Positions 17,336 to 25,637 of a stretch of 64,000 bases of DNA are shown here, piece after piece (positions within the stretch are counted from its first letter, which is position 1; each line of letters opens with the position of its first letter). The translations under genes and the position numbers were made by a program. The notes under the pieces were generated by a model. That model was not told where the DNA came from. It made no database searches and saw nothing but the letters and a program-made list of their open reading frames with translations. The DNA is from Acidimicrobiales bacterium. GTDB taxonomy: Bacteria > Actinomycetota > Acidimicrobiia > Acidimicrobiales > Aldehydirespiratoraceae. The DNA lies in the NCBI GenBank assembly GCA_029263215.1, contig JAJCXY010000035.1, positions 1-64,000 of the forward strand, in the 5' to 3' direction.

Positions 17336-18121
17336 ATGAGTGATCGAGATGAGGACAAGGGTGGGAGCAGGCATCGGAGCCGTCGAGTCGTGCTCTGGTT
17401 GGCGAGCGGTGTTGGCGTGACCCTGGTGGTCGTTGCCGGTGTCGCCGTGTTCGCGAACAGCGGAGACGAGACCTCGGGTGATGACCCTGCGGCTCCGACG
17501 ACCTCGGTCGACCAAGCGGACGCTCCTGATCCTCTCCCGACAAATCCGGCCGAGGAGGAAGCCGAGCCCGAACCTGTGGTCGACCCCTGGGAGAGCATCC
17601 CGATCCTGTTTTACTCCGGTCCGGAGGGTGTCTACCGAACCGGCACTGGCTTCTTTGCTCAGTTCCAAGTAGCTCTTCCCGAAGGCTGGATGCGGGCGTT
17701 TCCGGAGCTTCCGGACATCGTTGAACTGTCGCCCTCAGCGGAGGCCTGTGAGACCGATCAGACGTCTGCAGCCTGCGTCGGTCTCATCACCGTCGTCGAC
17801 TCGGGCGGGCCGAGCGTGGAGGAGACCACCACTGCCATCAGGACAGTAGCTGGCGTCTCGAGCTCAGAGCCCGTTCCTGCGGAGGTCGGCGATGCGACGG
17901 GTGTTCGGTTCCAAATGTGGACCGACGAGCCATCGGCGACAGTGGCCACACTCGGCGATGGCGGCCGCGTGGTGATGAGCCGCACCCGCATCTTCCAGGC
18001 CTATGTCCTCGATGTGGACGGTCGAGCAGTGACCTTGTTCGTCGATTCTCCGGCCGAGTCGCCGATGAACGAGACCGCGCTGCCGGTACTGAACAGCATC
18101 GCCTGGCGCGACCTCAACTGA
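17336..18121 (+). CDS. Single-pass membrane protein of unknown function
   Basis: A 261-aa protein with a short basic cytoplasmic start, one membrane helix (about residues 18-40), an acidic Pro/Glu/Thr linker (40-80) and an extracellular domain of about 180 residues. That domain (ALPEGWMRAFPELPDIVEL, with two cysteines) suggests a small beta-rich fold. I do not recognise a family. It ends 118 nt before the dehydrogenase gene; no functional link is evident. Confidence 0.65.
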   Translation: MSDRDEDKGGSRHRSRRVVLWLASGVGVTLVVVAGVAVFANSGDETSGDDPAAPTTSVDQADAPDPLPTNPAEEEAEPEPVVDPWESIPILFYSGPEGVYRTGTGFFAQFQVALPEGWMRAFPELPDIVELSPSAEACETDQTSAACVGLITVVDSGGPSVEETTTAIRTVAGVSSSEPVPAEVGDATGVRFQMWTDEPSATVATLGDGGRVVMSRTRIFQAYVLDVDGRAVTLFVDSPAESPMNETALPVLNSIAWRDLN

Positions 18122-18239
18122 ACCATCCGCGAATGGCAGGAACGTGATTGCCCAACTCGGTAATCTGGCCGCGCGCCGCGAATCAGTTGACGCAACAGAG
18201 CCGTAGAGACACCCGCGCCCAGCGGGTGGGGGAGTCGTC

Positions 18240-20672
18240 GTGAAGAACGAGGCCAGAGCCGTCGTCATCGGTGGTGGAATCGTTGGAGTCGCGGTCCTCT
18301 ACCACCTCACCAAGCTCGGATGGAGAGACGTTGTCCTAGTCGAGCGCAAGCAGTTGACGGCCGGCTCCACGTGGCATGCAGCCGCTGGTTTCCACTCGCT
18401 CAATGGTTCGGTCAACATGGCTCGGCTCCAGGCCTACAGCATCCAGACCTACGACGAGGTGGCTGAGATCAGCGGGCAGGACATCGGTATCCATCGCGTC
18501 GGCACCTGCACCACTGCAGCCACGCCGGAGCGCTGGGACTTCCTCAAGATCGTCGACGAACTCAACACGACGCTCGGGATCGAATCCTGGTTGATCGACG
18601 CCGACGAGATCCCGAAATACAGCCGCCTCACCGACCACACCAAGCTGATCGGTGCGCTGGTCGATCCCGCAGATGGCTACCTCGACCCCTACGGCGCGAC
18701 GCACGCCTACGCGAAGGCCGCCCGAATCGGTGGGGCCGAGATCTACCAGGAAACCCTGGTCACCGCGCTCGATCGCCGCGACGACAACACCTGGGATGTC
18801 ATCACCGAGAAGGGCACGATCAACACCGAACACGTGATCAATGCTGCCGGCCTCTGGGCCCGTGAGGTCGGGCAAATGGTCGGCGTCGAGCTCCCTCTGA
18901 TCCCCTACGAACATCACTACCTCGTCACCGAACAGATTCCCGAGGTCATGGCCCAGGACGAGGAGTCCTTGCTCACCGTCGACCTCGACGGCGGGATCTA
19001 CGTACGTGAGGAAGTCGGCGGGCTGCTCTTCGGGGTCTACGAACCGAACCCGATCCCGTGGTCCCTCGACGGAACCCCGTGGAGCTTCGGCTCACAGCTG
19101 CTCGAGCCGAGGATCGAACACATCGCGGGATCACTGGAGAAGGGCTTCGAACGATTCCCGATGATGCACGAGGCCGGCATCAAGAACGCCATCAACGGCC
19201 CGTTCACGTTCACACCCGACGGCAACCCGCTCATGGGTCCGATGCGGGGGGTGCCCAACTATTGGCTCGCATGCGGGTGCATGGCCGGGTTCAGCCAGTC
19301 CGGCGGCGTCGCCCTTGCCCTGGCCCAGTGGATCATCGACGGCGAAACCGAAGAAGACACCTTCTCGATGGATCCCGCCCGCTTCGGGTCTTTCGCCAAT
19401 GAGGCCTACACCCTCGAAACATCGGCCCAGTTCTACGAGCGTCGCTTCAGCGTGGCCTTCCCCAACGAATCCTGGCCCGCTGGTCGGCCGGCTCGCACCA
19501 CGCCGATCTACGACCTCCAGAAGGAGGCCGGGGCCGTGTTCAGCGCGATCACGCCGCTCGAAGTTCCGATGTGGTTCGCGCGCGAGGACGAGACCCCCGA
19601 AGACGTTCCGACGTTCTTTCGGCCGAACAGTTTCGGAGCCGCGGCCGAGGAGGTCGCTGCGGCTACCCGCGGAGTGGGCATCCTCGACACAAGCTCGTAC
19701 TCGAAGTTCGAGATCAGCGGACCGGGCGCGCGAGTGTGGCTCGACCGTCTTCTCGCCACGAGGATCCCCGCCCCTGGGCGGAGCCGGCTCGCCGTCATGC
19801 TGTCCGAGCGAGCCAAGATCATCGGCGACTTCACGCTCTTTTGCCTGTCTGGGCCCGATGCCAACGGAGCCGAGCGCTTCGTCATGACCGGGTCGGGTCC
19901 GATCCAGGAATGGCACATGCGCTGGTTCGATCGATACCTACCGGCCGAGGGTGTGGCCGTCTCGAATGTGACCGACCAGTGGATGGGTCTGGGTGTCGCC
20001 GGCCCGAAATCTCGCGACGTTCTCCAGAAGATCACCCGCACCGACCTGAGCAACGAGGCCCTCCCGTTCATGGCGGTAGCCGAGATCAATGTGGGCCTTG
20101 CGCCATGCCGGATCGATCGTGTTTCGCTCACCGGCGAGCTCGGCTACGAGGTCTGGATGCCCACCACCTACATGCGCCACGTGTACACCCAGCTTCACGA
20201 GGCCGGTGCCGACCTCGGGATACGCAACGTCGGTGTCGTCGGCCTGCTCAGCATGCGACTCGAGAAGGCCTTCGGCATCTGGGGTCGCGAGTTCAGCCCC
20301 GACTACAAGCCCTCGCAAAACGAGATGACCCGTTTCGTGCAGTACGACAAGCCCGACTTCATCGGTCGTGAGGCGGCGCTCGCCGATCGAGATGCAGGAC
20401 CGGCCAGCCAACTGGTGCTGCTCTCCCTCGAGACCGAAGGGTGTGATGCCACCGGTTTCGAGCCGGTCTATCTCAACGATCGGAAGGTCGGGTTCGTCAC
20501 GTCGGGCGGTTACGGCCATCGCACCGACCAGAGCTTGGCGCTCGCCTATATCGACTCACAGGATCTTTCGGAGGATGCCAACTACGAGGTCCCAGTGGTA
20601 GGAGAGCGGTGCGGCGCCCGGCTGCTCAGCAGTGTTCCGTTCGACCCGGCCGGGTCGAAAATGCGGTCGTAG
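18240..20672 (+). CDS. FAD-dependent dimethylglycine/sarcosine dehydrogenase-like enzyme
   Basis: An 810-aa protein of the DMGDH/SARDH type. The N-terminal FAD domain has VVIGGGIVGVAVLYHLTKLG and STWHAAAG, where His46 corresponds to the histidine that binds FAD covalently. After about residue 430 comes a GcvT/aminomethyltransferase-like tetrahydrofolate domain (ELGYEVWMPTTYMRHVY). The family oxidises N-methyl groups of glycine derivatives and transfers one carbon to folate. GTG 18240 has GGGGGAG 6-7 nt upstream. No GcvH/GcvP or soxBDAG genes are adjacent, so it may act alone, for example in glycine-betaine breakdown. Confidence 0.8.
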   Translation: MKNEARAVVIGGGIVGVAVLYHLTKLGWRDVVLVERKQLTAGSTWHAAAGFHSLNGSVNMARLQAYSIQTYDEVAEISGQDIGIHRVGTCTTAATPERWDFLKIVDELNTTLGIESWLIDADEIPKYSRLTDHTKLIGALVDPADGYLDPYGATHAYAKAARIGGAEIYQETLVTALDRRDDNTWDVITEKGTINTEHVINAAGLWAREVGQMVGVELPLIPYEHHYLVTEQIPEVMAQDEESLLTVDLDGGIYVREEVGGLLFGVYEPNPIPWSLDGTPWSFGSQLLEPRIEHIAGSLEKGFERFPMMHEAGIKNAINGPFTFTPDGNPLMGPMRGVPNYWLACGCMAGFSQSGGVALALAQWIIDGETEEDTFSMDPARFGSFANEAYTLETSAQFYERRFSVAFPNESWPAGRPARTTPIYDLQKEAGAVFSAITPLEVPMWFAREDETPEDVPTFFRPNSFGAAAEEVAAATRGVGILDTSSYSKFEISGPGARVWLDRLLATRIPAPGRSRLAVMLSERAKIIGDFTLFCLSGPDANGAERFVMTGSGPIQEWHMRWFDRYLPAEGVAVSNVTDQWMGLGVAGPKSRDVLQKITRTDLSNEALPFMAVAEINVGLAPCRIDRVSLTGELGYEVWMPTTYMRHVYTQLHEAGADLGIRNVGVVGLLSMRLEKAFGIWGREFSPDYKPSQNEMTRFVQYDKPDFIGREAALADRDAGPASQLVLLSLETEGCDATGFEPVYLNDRKVGFVTSGGYGHRTDQSLALAYIDSQDLSEDANYEVPVVGERCGARLLSSVPFDPAGSKMRS
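20640..20659. terminator. 20-bp perfect palindrome at the end of the dehydrogenase gene
   Basis: TTCGACCCGGCCGGGTCGAA lies just before the stop codon, followed 28 nt later by a second hairpin. Together they may end transcription between the two convergent genes. Neither has a U-tract. Confidence 0.35.
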
Positions 20673-20687
20673 GGCGATCGACCCGAG

Positions 20688-20707
20688 CTACCCGATCATG
20701 CGGGTAG
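20688..20707. terminator. Hairpin between convergent genes
   Basis: CTACCCG (20688-20694), loop ATCATG, CGGGTAG (20701-20707): a perfect 7-bp stem in the 41-bp gap between convergent genes. A bidirectional, factor-assisted terminator is likely because no T-run follows. Confidence 0.4.
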
Positions 20708-20713
20708 TCCCGG

Positions 20714-21130
20714 TCAGCCGCAACAGCCGGCCAGTTCGTCGTCCTCGAGGTCGAGACCAGAGTCGGGCGCGGTGTTGAGCGATGCGATGATGCCGTGGGT
20801 CCAGCAGTCGTCGGCACCCGCTGCTTCTCGCATGGTCAACGCGAAGACGTAGCCGATTTCTGCCTCAGATGCTCCGGCAGCAAGTGCCCCTGCGAAGTGC
20901 TTGCGCACGCAGGGTTCAGACCGGGCCTTGATCGAGAGGGCGAAGCGAATGAGTTCGTCGGTCTTGGCATCGACGGTGCGGGCTGCATCAAGAGCCTGGT
21001 CGAGCGTGCCGAGCGCCGCGGTGAACGGAGCCATGTGGCTCGCCAGAAATCCCTGGCTGCAACCTCCGGCCGAGTTGGTGTCGCCCGGGCTGGCGCATGA
21101 ATCGACTGCGGGCTGCTCGAGAGTTGTCAT
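20714..21130 (-). CDS. Carboxymuconolactone decarboxylase/AhpD-family protein
   Basis: A 138-aa protein with the alkylhydroperoxidase-like core KARSEPCVRKHFAGALAAGASEAEIGYVFAL. The usual CxxC pair is reduced to one cysteine plus His (EPCVRKH), while two more cysteines sit near the N-terminus and a CC pair ends the chain (GCCG). Start at ATG 21130, which has AAGGAG on the minus strand 5-10 nt upstream. It is divergent from an ArsR-type regulator with an operator-like palindrome between, so expression probably answers the same signal. A thiol-based redox or metalloid-related role is plausible. Confidence 0.75.
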   Translation of the reverse strand: MTTLEQPAVDSCASPGDTNSAGGCSQGFLASHMAPFTAALGTLDQALDAARTVDAKTDELIRFALSIKARSEPCVRKHFAGALAAGASEAEIGYVFALTMREAAGADDCWTHGIIASLNTAPDSGLDLEDDELAGCCG

Positions 21131-21192
21131 TGGTACTCCTTGGTGGGTCAAAGCTGTGGAACGAACAACGATACGATAGATATCGATTCGAT

Positions 21193-21208
21193 ATACATCA
21201 ATATGTAT
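21193..21208. promoter_or_regulatory. ArsR-type operator palindrome inside the arsR promoter
   Basis: ATACATCAATATGTAT has perfect 6-bp arms around CAAT. It sits where the spacer of the arsR promoter should be: TATGAT (21211-21216) is the -10, ending 7 nt before the arsR ATG, and TCGATA (21188-21193) is a weak -35. Bound repressor would block the polymerase. The AT-rich repeats extend upstream to about 21170 (GATACGATAGATATCGAT). Confidence 0.55.
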
Positions 21209-21223
21209 CGTATGATTTGCAGC

Positions 21224-21532
21224 ATGGAAACTCTTCACCGTCACCAATTGTTGTCGTCGACATTGAGCGACGCCGACGCAAACGAACTGGCCAGGGTCCT
21301 GAAGGCCCTCGCCGACCCGGTTCGTTTGAAACTGGTGAATGTGATCGCCACCTCCGGAGAAGCTTGCGCCTGTGACTTCCCTGATCTGGTCGACAAGACC
21401 CAAGCCACCGTCAGCCACCACCTAAAACAGCTGGTTCAGGCAGGCATTCTCGAACGAGAACAGCGCGGAAAGTGGGCCTGGTTCCGAGTCAACGCCGACC
21501 ATCTGAGTGAGATCTGCGCGGTGATCTGTTGA
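21224..21532 (+). CDS. ArsR-family metalloregulator-like repressor
   Basis: A 102-aa winged-helix repressor. Helices ELARVLKALADPVRLKLVNVIA and TVSHHLKQLVQAGILERE are typical ArsR. EACACDFPDLV places CxC at the start of the DNA-binding helix region, where arsenic-sensing ArsR has its CVCDLC ligands, and another Cys is the last residue. It may sense arsenite, another soft metal, or thiol oxidation. ATG 21224 follows a -10 by 7 nt, suggesting a leaderless mRNA. The stop overlaps the TTG start of the next gene, so the regulator is co-transcribed with the C-S lyase and peptidase. Confidence 0.82.
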   Translation: METLHRHQLLSSTLSDADANELARVLKALADPVRLKLVNVIATSGEACACDFPDLVDKTQATVSHHLKQLVQAGILEREQRGKWAWFRVNADHLSEICAVIC

Positions 21533-22704
21533 GCTCCCAACCCCTGCAAAAGATCGTGACCAGCAATGCCCAGGCCAACGATCCGCCGAGCTTGGAACGC
21601 CACTTCGGCGGCGCCGAAGGCCTGTTGCCCCTCTGGATCGCCGAACCGTACATCGATATTGCACCCGAGATCACAGCTGCCATCGAAGCTCGGGCGAGGG
21701 TTGGTTGGTATGGCTATGAAACTCGGCCCCAGGCCCTCGCCGACAGTTTCTGGGCTTGGATGGCCTGCCGCCACAACTGGGATGGCACCGACCTACACAC
21801 CCTGGTGAGCCCCAGCGTCGGCACCTCGATCGGGGTGCTCATCGAGCAGTTCACCCAACCCGGCGATGGCGTCATCCTGCAGCCACCGGTGTTCACCGAC
21901 TTCAAAACGCTGGTGGCATCGGCGGAGAGAACCGTTGCCCGAAACTCATTGGTACTGACCGACGATGGCTACCGCCTCGACCTGGCCGACCTCGAGACCA
22001 AGGCGGCCGAACCCGCCACGACCGCTTTGATCCTCTGCAACCCCCACAACCCGGTGGGGCGAGTTTGGAGTGCGGCCGAACTGTCTGAAGTGGCCACCAT
22101 CTGTGAACGCCACGGGGTGTTCGTGATCGCCGACGAAATCCATGCCGATCTGACACTGCACCAACACAAGTTCACGCCCTTCGCGACCGTCGCCCGGGGC
22201 ACTGGTGTGCGCTGGGCGGCGCTTCACGGACCCATCAAGACATTTGGCCTGGCCGGCGTCTGCGACACCCTTGTCGTAACTGACGACCGAGAGGTGGCCG
22301 ACGCGTTCGAGGCCAAGAGCTCGCGGCTTCATCTCACCCGCAACAACGTGTTCGCTCTCGCGGCGTTCGAGGCCGCGTACACGACCGGAGGTGCGTGGGT
22401 CGACGGCCTCCTCAGCCTGGTGGAAACCAATGCCCAACTGCTGAGAGACAAGCTGCCCGAACCAATCCACCTGGTGGACCTGGAGGGCACATATCTGGCC
22501 TGGTTGGATCTTCGTGATTTTCAACTCGGTGTACGCGAGCTAGCCGACTGGCTCGCCGGCGCAGCCCGGCTCGGACTCAGCCCCGGCCACTGGTTTGGCC
22601 GAGAGGGTGCCGGATTCGCTCGGATCACCATCGCCGCGCCTACCGAACAGATCGAAGACGCCATCGGCCGATTCGTCGACGCTGTCGACCGCGTCAAATC
22701 ATGA
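21529..22704 (+). CDS. MalY/PatB-type PLP aminotransferase/C-S beta-lyase
   Basis: A 391-aa fold-type I PLP enzyme. It has NPHNPVGRVW, DEIHADL and the Schiff-base lysine in HGPIKTFGLAGVC, the pattern of MalY/PatB cystathionine beta-lyases rather than ordinary transaminases. Such enzymes split C-S bonds of cystathionine or cysteine S-conjugates to pyruvate, ammonia and a thiol. It starts with TTG overlapping the arsR stop and overlaps the following peptidase by ATGA, so three genes are translationally linked. Confidence 0.82.
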   Translation: MSSQPLQKIVTSNAQANDPPSLERHFGGAEGLLPLWIAEPYIDIAPEITAAIEARARVGWYGYETRPQALADSFWAWMACRHNWDGTDLHTLVSPSVGTSIGVLIEQFTQPGDGVILQPPVFTDFKTLVASAERTVARNSLVLTDDGYRLDLADLETKAAEPATTALILCNPHNPVGRVWSAAELSEVATICERHGVFVIADEIHADLTLHQHKFTPFATVARGTGVRWAALHGPIKTFGLAGVCDTLVVTDDREVADAFEAKSSRLHLTRNNVFALAAFEAAYTTGGAWVDGLLSLVETNAQLLRDKLPEPIHLVDLEGTYLAWLDLRDFQLGVRELADWLAGAARLGLSPGHWFGREGAGFARITIAAPTEQIEDAIGRFVDAVDRVKS

Positions 22705-24029
22705 ACTCTGAGGTAATCGAACTCTTACAGGCACTCATCAGGAATGCCTGTGTCAACACTGGGCAACCGGACAGCGGGCAAGAGCGCCGGTCTGTGGCCA
22801 CGCTGCAAGACTTCTTCGGAGTCCAGGGCCAAGTGTTCGAACCCGCACCGGGAAGGCAGTCACTCGTCTATCGGGTCGCCGGCACCGACCCCTCTGCACC
22901 GTCCATCGCGCTGGTACCGCACATCGATGTGGTTCCCGTCGAGCCCGAGGGCTGGACCCAAGATCCCTTCGGTGCCGACATCGTAGATGGGTTCGTCTAC
23001 GGGCGAGGCGCCGTGGACATGCTCAACATCGTGGCCGCGTTTGCATACGCCGCCCGGCCCTACATACGCGGTGAGGTTCGGCCTCGAGGAGACATCGTCT
23101 TCGCCGCGGTGGCCGACGAGGAGGCCGGAGGCATGAAGGGGGCCTACCGACTGGTACGAGACCACTGGGATCTGGTCGGCGCCGACTATCTACTGACAGA
23201 GGTGGCATACCCGAAAGTCACGACCAACGCCGCAATACCGGTGGCGATGGGCGAAAAAGGCAGCTACTTCTCCCGCTTGAAGACCACCGGCGTTCCGGCT
23301 CACGGGTCGGCGCCCTTCGGCACCGACAATGCCCTCCACAAGATGGTCCACGCACTACACAACCTGCTCTCCACCCCAACCCCGTCAGCCATCGGCACCC
23401 AATGGGTCGACTTCGTCAACGGCATGGGGTTGGACCCCGAACTTGCCGACGCCCTCAAAGATGCCGATCGAGTGGACGACGCGATCAGTGTGATCGCCGA
23501 GACCGACCCCGTCTTCGCCGGCTATGTGCACGCCTCCACCCACTTGACGATCTCCGCCAACCAGGCTCGGGCCGGGACGAAATCGAACACCGTCGCCGAT
23601 CGCGCCAAGACGGAAGTCGACATCCGATCCCTACCGGGCATGGACCGCGGGTCGGTCGATGGCTACCTCCGCGAAACGATGCAAGCTGCCGGGTCTCCAG
23701 TGGAGATCGAACCCAGGAGCAACAACCCGGCAACCATCAGCGCCACCAATAGTGCCCTCTGGGAAGCGATCGCCAACAGCGTGCACGACCTCGAAAACCA
23801 CCGAAACCTCGTTCCCGCCCTCATGCCGGTCGCCACCGACGCCCGCTTCTGGCGCAAGCGTGGCACCGTCGCCTACGGGGTCGGCCTATACGACGAACAG
23901 ACAACTTTCTCCGACCTGCTCTCGCGTTTCCACGGTCGCGACGAACGGATCTCAATCGAGTCCGTCGAGCGCACCACGGCGCTGTACGAGCGAATTCTGC
24001 AGCACCTCAACACAGAGGGTCTGCGGTAG
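22701..24029 (+). CDS. M20-family metallopeptidase/amidohydrolase
   Basis: A 442-aa M20 protein. Zinc-site blocks are PHIDVVPVEPEGW, YGRGAVDML and ADEEAGGMKGAYRL (His/Asp, Asp and the Glu-Glu pair), with a dimerisation insert in the middle. The family includes dipeptidases, ArgE-type deacetylases and aminoacylases. Coupled to a C-S lyase it could free an amino acid from an acylated or peptidyl cysteine conjugate, but this is inference. Its 3' end overlaps the convergent TetR gene by 23 bp. Confidence 0.82.
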   Translation: MNSEVIELLQALIRNACVNTGQPDSGQERRSVATLQDFFGVQGQVFEPAPGRQSLVYRVAGTDPSAPSIALVPHIDVVPVEPEGWTQDPFGADIVDGFVYGRGAVDMLNIVAAFAYAARPYIRGEVRPRGDIVFAAVADEEAGGMKGAYRLVRDHWDLVGADYLLTEVAYPKVTTNAAIPVAMGEKGSYFSRLKTTGVPAHGSAPFGTDNALHKMVHALHNLLSTPTPSAIGTQWVDFVNGMGLDPELADALKDADRVDDAISVIAETDPVFAGYVHASTHLTISANQARAGTKSNTVADRAKTEVDIRSLPGMDRGSVDGYLRETMQAAGSPVEIEPRSNNPATISATNSALWEAIANSVHDLENHRNLVPALMPVATDARFWRKRGTVAYGVGLYDEQTTFSDLLSRFHGRDERISIESVERTTALYERILQHLNTEGLR

Positions 24030-24636
24030 CGGGCGGATCTCGCCTGGTGATCAGCCCCCGCGACATGTGCTCCATTGCCGCCACTACCTCGTCGCGGCCG
24101 ATCGTGGCCCCTTCGGTGAGCGCTACGGCCAAACACGAGCGGAGGCTGCCGATGATCGCTGCCGCCGCCAAGCCCGGATCGATCGATACCTCGATCTGGT
24201 CGCTTTGTTGCCCGTAGACAATATTGCGCGCCGCCATCTCGATGTGGCGGGCGAGTCGCCGCGTGTCGGCGTGCGCGGCCGCCGGTTCGAATGGAGGACC
24301 ACCGACGATGCGGCGACCGAGAGGGTCGTCGAAGACAAAGGCGACTTCGCGCTCGAAGCGCTGGTGCTCGAAGTCGGACCAGTGGATCTCTGGCGGCGCT
24401 GGTATTGAGAAGACTGCCTCTTCGTAGCGGTCGTAGAATGCGTCGACTACTGCGGTGGCCAGCCCGTCCTTGTTGGCGAAGTAGCGATAGAGCAGCCCGA
24501 GACTCACTCCGGCACGGTGAGCCACAGAAGTGACGTCGATCTGGCCCTTCTCGCACAGTTCCTGCTCTGCAACGTGAAGCAGTAGCGCTCGGGTGCGTTT
24601 GCCTTTCTCGGTGAGATGATCCGTGGGGGAGGTCAA
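24007..24636 (-). CDS. TetR-family transcriptional regulator
   Basis: A 209-aa TetR protein: the HTH is in ALLLHVAEQELCEKGQIDVTSVAHRAGVSLGLLYRYFANKDGL, with a ligand-binding helical domain after residue 70. It starts with TTG only 7 nt after the crotonase stop, so it is the second gene of that transcript. Two TGAAA-N3-TTTCA palindromes in front of the crotonase gene are its likely operators, making the unit self-regulated. The inducer is probably an acyl-CoA or acid handled by the locus. Confidence 0.82.
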   Translation of the reverse strand: MTSPTDHLTEKGKRTRALLLHVAEQELCEKGQIDVTSVAHRAGVSLGLLYRYFANKDGLATAVVDAFYDRYEEAVFSIPAPPEIHWSDFEHQRFEREVAFVFDDPLGRRIVGGPPFEPAAAHADTRRLARHIEMAARNIVYGQQSDQIEVSIDPGLAAAAIIGSLRSCLAVALTEGATIGRDEVVAAMEHMSRGLITRRDPPATADPLC

Positions 24637-24643
24637 CGATGGC

Positions 24644-25537
24644 TCACGGCACGATCACGTGCGACGGATCGGGCTGCTGGCCGCTGGGAGCCTGGCTGTA
24701 GTCGCCGAACGGCCCATCCCGGTCTTCAGTGACAGCGCGCACGCCCTCGGTTGCGGCCCGCTCGACGAACTCCAGCGCCTCTGGCGTGTTGCGCATCAGT
24801 CCATCGAGGATCGGGCCGAGCACCTGGGTGCTGGAGATACCCATGTTCTCGAACGCATGGTTGACCACCAGCTTCATGGCCGCGAGCTGAGACGCCGGGA
24901 TCGAGGCCAGCTCCTCGGCGCGTTCGCGAACAGTCTCCTCCAGTCGTTCGAACGGGACCGCCTCGTTGATCAGGCCGATGTCGGCGGCCTCTCGACCAGA
25001 CAGCGCCTTGCCGGTCAAGGCGTACTCCTTGGCCTTGGTGAGGCCGAGCCTGTACAGCCACATCCCGCTGAGGTAGGAGCCCCACATCCGCGAATAGGGC
25101 GTGCCAATCTGCGCATCCTCGGACGCGATCACGAGGTCGCCACACAGGGCAGTGTCGCTCGCTCCGCCAACACACCATCCGTGGACCTGCACGATCACGG
25201 GCTTGTGGGTATGCCACATGCTCATGAACTTCTGGGTGGGAGCGGTCAGCCGACCTGTCGCCCATGCAAAATCCTTCCCCGCGTCCCACTCACCATCGGT
25301 TGTGATGTGGTCGTCCCAGTGGTTGAACCCGCCACCGAAATCGTAGCCGCCACAGAACGCCCGGCCGGCGCCGCGCACCACGATCACTTTCACGGAATTG
25401 TCGCCGGTCGCGAGCCTGATCGCCTGCTCGAACTCGTCGGGCATCGGCGGCACGATCGTGTTCAACCGCTCGGGGCGATTGAGGGTGACGGTAGCGATTG
25501 CGCCGTCGACGTCGTAGAGCACGGTCTCGAAGTCCAT
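24644..25537 (-). CDS. Enoyl-CoA hydratase/isomerase family protein (crotonase)
   Basis: A 297-aa crotonase. The oxyanion-hole segments are GAGRAFCGGYDFGG and VHGWCVGGASDTALCGD, with IASEDAQIGTP after them. The start is ATG 25537 because AGGAGG ends 6 nt upstream; the frame extends to 25555 but that ATG lacks a ribosome site. It is transcribed ahead of a TetR gene and behind two tandem operators. The exact reaction (hydration, isomerisation or ring/C-C cleavage) cannot be read from sequence. Confidence 0.83.
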   Translation of the reverse strand: MDFETVLYDVDGAIATVTLNRPERLNTIVPPMPDEFEQAIRLATGDNSVKVIVVRGAGRAFCGGYDFGGGFNHWDDHITTDGEWDAGKDFAWATGRLTAPTQKFMSMWHTHKPVIVQVHGWCVGGASDTALCGDLVIASEDAQIGTPYSRMWGSYLSGMWLYRLGLTKAKEYALTGKALSGREAADIGLINEAVPFERLEETVRERAEELASIPASQLAAMKLVVNHAFENMGISSTQVLGPILDGLMRNTPEALEFVERAATEGVRAVTEDRDGPFGDYSQAPSGQQPDPSHVIVP

Positions 25538-25565
25538 GGTCATCCTCCTGAACAAGATTAGTTAC

Positions 25566-25578
25566 TGAAACGATTTCA
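25566..25578 (-). promoter_or_regulatory. TetR-type operator 1 upstream of the crotonase gene
   Basis: TGAAACGATTTCA: arms TGAAA/TTTCA around a 3-nt centre, 29-41 nt before the crotonase ATG. Same motif as the copy at 25589-25601. Confidence 0.6.
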
Positions 25579-25588
25579 TCAATATAAC

Positions 25589-25601
25589 TGAAACCGTTTC
25601 A
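25589..25601 (-). promoter_or_regulatory. TetR-type operator 2 upstream of the crotonase gene
   Basis: TGAAACCGTTTCA, the second copy, 23 bp centre to centre from the first (about two helical turns), so two repressor dimers could bind on the same face. Confidence 0.6.
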
Positions 25602-25637
25602 ATAAGAGCGCTGCTCGGGTTCGCCCTGCTTCGCCGC

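Noticed and set aside
24623-25561. 312-codon plus-strand frame
   Set aside because: Antisense to the crotonase gene, which has unmistakable family motifs.
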